The notes under the pieces: generated by a model
Seen by the model: only the letters and a program-made list of their open reading frames with translations
Told to the model about the DNA's origin: nothing
Database searches by the model: none
NCBI GenBank assembly: GCA_016214375.1
Contig: JACROQ010000143.1
Location: 1-16,320, forward strand
DNA length: 16,320 nt
Source: Nitrospirota bacterium
GTDB lineage: Bacteria > Nitrospirota > 9FT-COMBO-42-15 > HDB-SIOI813
Direction of reading: 5' to 3'
In this document: positions 13,378 to 16,320 of the stretch, one piece after another
Layout of the letters: every line of letters begins with the position of its first letter
Position numbering within the stretch: the stretch's first letter is position 1
Program-made: the position numbers and the translations under genes

Positions 13378-16320
13378 ACGTACAGACATAAAAAGGATAC
13401 TCCTGATCGGTTCGGGTCCGATTGTCATTGGACAGGCGTGTGAGTTTGACTACTCAGGGACCCAGGCCTGTAAGGCCCTCAAGGAAGAGGGGTGCGAGGT
13501 CGTGCTGGTCAACAGCAACCCTGCCACGATCATGACAGACCCGCAATTCGCAGACAGGACCTACATTGAGCCGATCACCCCTGAGATCGTAGAGATGATC
13601 ATTGAGAGGGAGAGGCCGGATGCCATCCTTCCTACCATGGGGGGGCAGACGGCTCTGAATATTGCCTCAGAGCTGCACCGCCGGGGTGTCTTGAGCAAGT
13701 ATAATGTAGAGCTGATCGGCGCAAAATATGATTCAATAGAAAAGGCAGAGGACCGGGGAAAATTCAAAGAGGCCATGGAGAGGATAGGCCTCTCTGTGCC
13801 TAAGAGCGGTTTTGCCTATACGGTAGAGGATGCCTTGAAGGTGATCGATGATATCGGGTTCCCGGCCATTGTCCGGCCCTCCTTTACACTGGGGGGCACA
13901 GGCGGCGGGGTTGCCTACAATATCGAAGAATATGAGGAGTGTGTGAAGTGGGGGATTGAGGCCAGTCCTATACAGGAGATACTGATCGAGCGTTCCCTCC
14001 TGGGGTGGAAAGAGTATGAGCTTGAGGTGATGCGGGACCTTGCAGACAACGTCGTAATCATCTGTTCCATTGAGAACTTTGATCCCATGGGCGTCCATAC
14101 CGGGGACAGCATTACAGTAGCTCCGGCTCAGACCCTCACAGACAAGGAATATCAGGTTATGCGGGATGCCGCTATCAAGATCATACGGGAGATAGGGGTC
14201 GATACAGGAGGGTCTAATATCCAGTTTGCCGTAAACCCTGAGAATGGCGAGATGATGATCATCGAGATGAATCCGAGGGTGTCGCGGAGTTCGGCCTTGG
14301 CATCCAAGGCCACGGGCTTCCCGATTGCAAAGATTGCGGCAAAACTCTCCATCGGGTATACGCTAAGTGAGATCAAAAATGATATCACACGCGTGACACC
14401 TGCCTCATTTGAACCGATGATTGACTATGTCGTTGTCAAGATCCCCAGGTTTGCCTTCGAGAAATTTCCCCAGGCAGACCAGACGCTCACAACCCAGATG
14501 AAATCTGTCGGCGAGGTGATGGCCATTGGAAGGACTTTTAAAGAATCACTTCAGAAGGCGATCCGGTCATTAGAGATAGATCGATATGGTTTTGAAGAGG
14601 TAGCGAAAGAGAAGCCGGAAGTTAGAGGCCAGATATTAGAAGTAAGTAGTAAGAAGTTAGAAGGGGAAAGATCAGAGAACAGAGAGGAGATCATAGAACA
14701 TCTCAGGGAGAGGCTCAAGACCCCGAACTGGGAGAGACTCTGGTATATCGCAGACGCTTTACGGGCCGGGATGAGTGTGCAAGAGATATACGGGTTATCA
14801 AACATAGACCCCTGGTTTCTGGAGCAGATGAAGGAGATTGTTGAGTTCGAGGGGGAGATTCTCAGAAATCAGAAGTCAGAAATTAGGGGTGAGAATTTTG
14901 AGACCCTCCTCCGCAGGGCCAAGGAACTTGGTTTCTCTGACCATCGTCTCGGAGAGTTGCTCGACCTGAGTGATGAGGCGGTCAGGAGACTTAGAGAAGA
15001 CCTTGAGGTCTATCCGGTCTATAAACGGGTTGATACCTGTGCGGCAGAGTTTGAGGCCCATACCCCGTATCTTTATTCAACCTATGAAAGACCCTATTAC
15101 AGGGTTGAGGGGACAGAATTAAATTCTGTCCCCTTTTCGGAATGCGAGGCGAGGCCTACGAACAGGAAAAAGGTCGTCATCCTCGGCGGAGGCCCGAACA
15201 GGATTGGACAGGGGATAGAGTTTGATTACTGCTGTGTCCACGGAGCTTTTGCCTTAAAAGAGGAGGGCTATGAGACGATCATGGTCAATTGCAATCCGGA
15301 GACCGTGAGTACGGACTATGACACCTCTGACAGGCTCTACTTTGAACCGCTGACAGAAGAAGACGTCTTAAATATCATCCGTATTGAGAAGCCGGAGGGT
15401 GTCATTGTGCAGTTTGGCGGGCAGACCCCGCTTAAGCTCGCTGTCCCTCTGGAAAGTGCCGGGGTAAAGATCCTTGGAACATCTCCGGATGCCATTGACA
15501 GGGCAGAGGATCGCGAGAGGTTCCGGGAGATTTTGCAGAAGCTCGGTCTCATGCAGCCTGCCAGTGGGATAGCGAGATCCCGAGAAGATGCGGTGAGTAT
15601 CACCCGGGGGATCGGCTATCCGGTCCTTGTGAGGCCGTCCTATGTCCTTGGCGGGAGGGCGATGGAGATCGTCTATGACGAACGCGGTCTGCAGGAGTAT
15701 ATATCACATGCGGTCAAGGCGTCTCCCAGGCATCCGGTGCTTATCGACAAATATCTCGAGGATGCCATCGAGATTGATGTGGATGCAATCTCCGATGGGG
15801 TGGATGTTGTGATCGGCGGTATCATGGAGCATATCGAAGAGGCCGGGGTCCACTCCGGTGACAGCGCCTGCTCTCTGCCGCCCTTTTCCATCTCTGCCGG
15901 CGTGACCGGAAAGATAAGAGAACAGACAGACGCACTGGCAAGGGAACTCGGTGTAATCGGTTTAATGAATATCCAGTTTGCCCTCAAAGAAAATATCCTC
16001 TATGTGCTGGAGGTGAATCCCCGTGCATCGAGGACCGTACCCTTCGTCAGCAAAACGATCAATGTCCCTCTGGCACAGATTGCGGCAAAGGTCATGGTGG
16101 GCAGAAGACTCAAGGAACTTGGTTTTATCAAAGAGAAGCAGATCAGGCACATCGCCGTAAAAGAGGCCGTATTCCCCTTCTCCAAGTTCCCGGGAGTGGA
16201 TACCCTCCTCGGCCCGGAGATGAAGTCTACAGGGGAGGTCATGGGGATAGATATGGAATTCGGGGCGGCCTTTGCCAAGGCCCAGACTGCCGCCTCTTCA
16301 CCCCTCCCCCTGTCGGGGAC
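13370..16320 (+). CDS. carB: Carbamoyl-phosphate synthase large subunit (3' end outside window)
   Basis: This is the first 983 codons of the synthetase that makes carbamoyl phosphate from bicarbonate, ammonia and two ATP. The ATG overlaps carA by 8 bp, so coupling is likely. First ATP-grasp half: ILLIGSGPIVIGQACEFDYSG (10-30, read in two pieces), VRPSFTLGGTGGG (168-180), EMNPRVSRSSALASKATG (299-316). Second half: VVILGGGPNRIGQGIEFDY (602-620), VRPSYVLGG and EVNPRASRTVPFVSKT. The allosteric domain begins near the right edge and is cut. Three in-frame repeat-derived expansions lie in linkers: heptamer runs at codons about 417-433 and 499-506, and a palindrome at about 580-588. Catalytic blocks look intact, so the enzyme should be functional. 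Confidence 0.95.
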   Translation, partial: MPKRTDIKRILLIGSGPIVIGQACEFDYSGTQACKALKEEGCEVVLVNSNPATIMTDPQFADRTYIEPITPEIVEMIIERERPDAILPTMGGQTALNIASELHRRGVLSKYNVELIGAKYDSIEKAEDRGKFKEAMERIGLSVPKSGFAYTVEDALKVIDDIGFPAIVRPSFTLGGTGGGVAYNIEEYEECVKWGIEASPIQEILIERSLLGWKEYELEVMRDLADNVVIICSIENFDPMGVHTGDSITVAPAQTLTDKEYQVMRDAAIKIIREIGVDTGGSNIQFAVNPENGEMMIIEMNPRVSRSSALASKATGFPIAKIAAKLSIGYTLSEIKNDITRVTPASFEPMIDYVVVKIPRFAFEKFPQADQTLTTQMKSVGEVMAIGRTFKESLQKAIRSLEIDRYGFEEVAKEKPEVRGQILEVSSKKLEGERSENREEIIEHLRERLKTPNWERLWYIADALRAGMSVQEIYGLSNIDPWFLEQMKEIVEFEGEILRNQKSEIRGENFETLLRRAKELGFSDHRLGELLDLSDEAVRRLREDLEVYPVYKRVDTCAAEFEAHTPYLYSTYERPYYRVEGTELNSVPFSECEARPTNRKKVVILGGGPNRIGQGIEFDYCCVHGAFALKEEGYETIMVNCNPETVSTDYDTSDRLYFEPLTEEDVLNIIRIEKPEGVIVQFGGQTPLKLAVPLESAGVKILGTSPDAIDRAEDRERFREILQKLGLMQPASGIARSREDAVSITRGIGYPVLVRPSYVLGGRAMEIVYDERGLQEYISHAVKASPRHPVLIDKYLEDAIEIDVDAISDGVDVVIGGIMEHIEEAGVHSGDSACSLPPFSISAGVTGKIREQTDALARELGVIGLMNIQFALKENILYVLEVNPRASRTVPFVSKTINVPLAQIAAKVMVGRRLKELGFIKEKQIRHIAVKEAVFPFSKFPGVDTLLGPEMKSTGEVMGIDMEFGAAFAKAQTAASSPLPLSG
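14618..14666 (+). repeat. Degenerate heptamer repeat (GAARTYA-like), 7 units, in carB
   Basis: Seven consecutive 7-nt units can be read: GAAGTTA, GAGGCCA, GATATTA, GAAGTAA, GTAGTAA, GAAGTTA, GAAGGGG. They are translated in frame in the oligomerisation region after the first synthetase half, giving a hydrophilic stretch (VRGQILEVSSKKLEG) that normal CarB proteins do not need. The shared consensus with 14865-14885 suggests a single repeat family. Confidence 0.6.
14865..14885 (+). repeat. Heptamer repeat (GAARTYA), 3 units, in carB
   Basis: Units GAAATCA, GAAGTCA and GAAATTA follow one another directly, then GGGGTGA. They encode a polar loop (NQKSEIRG) in the helical middle domain. The unit matches the family at 14618-14666. 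Confidence 0.6.
15109..15133 (+). repeat. GGGGACAG palindrome, in-frame copy in carB
   Basis: The same 25-bp palindrome as in carA, with central A instead of T; flanking A/T extends pairing to 27 bp. It is translated as GTELNSVP at the junction between the CarB middle domain (HTPYLYSTYE) and the second synthetase half (KKVVILGGGPNRIGQG), an interdomain linker. Another 10 or so extra residues (FSECEARPTN) follow. Confidence 0.85.

Noticed and set aside
16296..16320. Possible third GGGGACAG palindrome starting at the right edge (GGGGAC)
   Set aside because: The bases encode PLSGT, a conserved CarB segment (LPLSGT-type), so they are explained by normal coding; the sequence is cut before it could be tested.

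Overview
The window reads as chromosomal DNA from a moderately GC-rich, probably Gram-negative bacterium. It carries Lgt, LipA, Tat- and Sec-type exported proteins and a PAS-rich hybrid kinase. PyrR attenuation, a flavocytochrome-c-type flavoprotein and dense short palindromic repeats would suit Nitrospirota or Desulfobacterota, but that placement is inference: no rRNA or taxonomic marker is present.

Left block (1-2677, leftward): lgt, then a nucleobase (NCS2) permease overlapping it by 4 bp, then a 31-codon membrane peptide with a strong ribosome-binding site. Positions 1-152 hold no gene I recognise, only a small inverted repeat at 120-137.

Divergent gap (2678-2961): a 185-bp MITE-like element with 21-bp terminal inverted repeats encloses a second palindromic repeat. 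Between it and lipA lie a small inverted repeat and a candidate promoter.

Middle block (2962-9157, rightward): lipA (lipoate synthesis), a CAU-anticodon tRNA (probably elongator Met), a soluble triple-PAS hybrid histidine kinase, an OsmC/Ohr-family protein, a Tat-exported FAD protein of the flavocytochrome c sulfide dehydrogenase type, and an overlapping gene for an unrecognised exported protein. OsmC plus the flavoprotein hints at thiol, sulfide or oxidative-stress chemistry, but no cytochrome partner is present.

Right block (9154-16320, rightward): a pyrimidine operon, pyrR-pyrB-pyrC-carA-carB, giving the first three de novo steps (carbamoyl phosphate, carbamoyl aspartate, dihydroorotate). 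A promoter overlaps the stop of the preceding gene. The leader holds a PyrR-binding hairpin that closely matches the known consensus, followed by an intrinsic terminator, so uracil-nucleotide-controlled attenuation is expected. carB runs off the right edge.

The most unusual feature is repeat invasion. Three copies of a TGTCACCCTGAG-type palindromic repeat lie between genes, one of them inside the pyr operon. Repeats are also found in frame inside housekeeping enzymes: the same 25-bp GGGGACAG palindrome sits in interdomain linkers of both carA and carB in the same reading frame, and carB also carries two runs of a degenerate GAARTYA heptamer.
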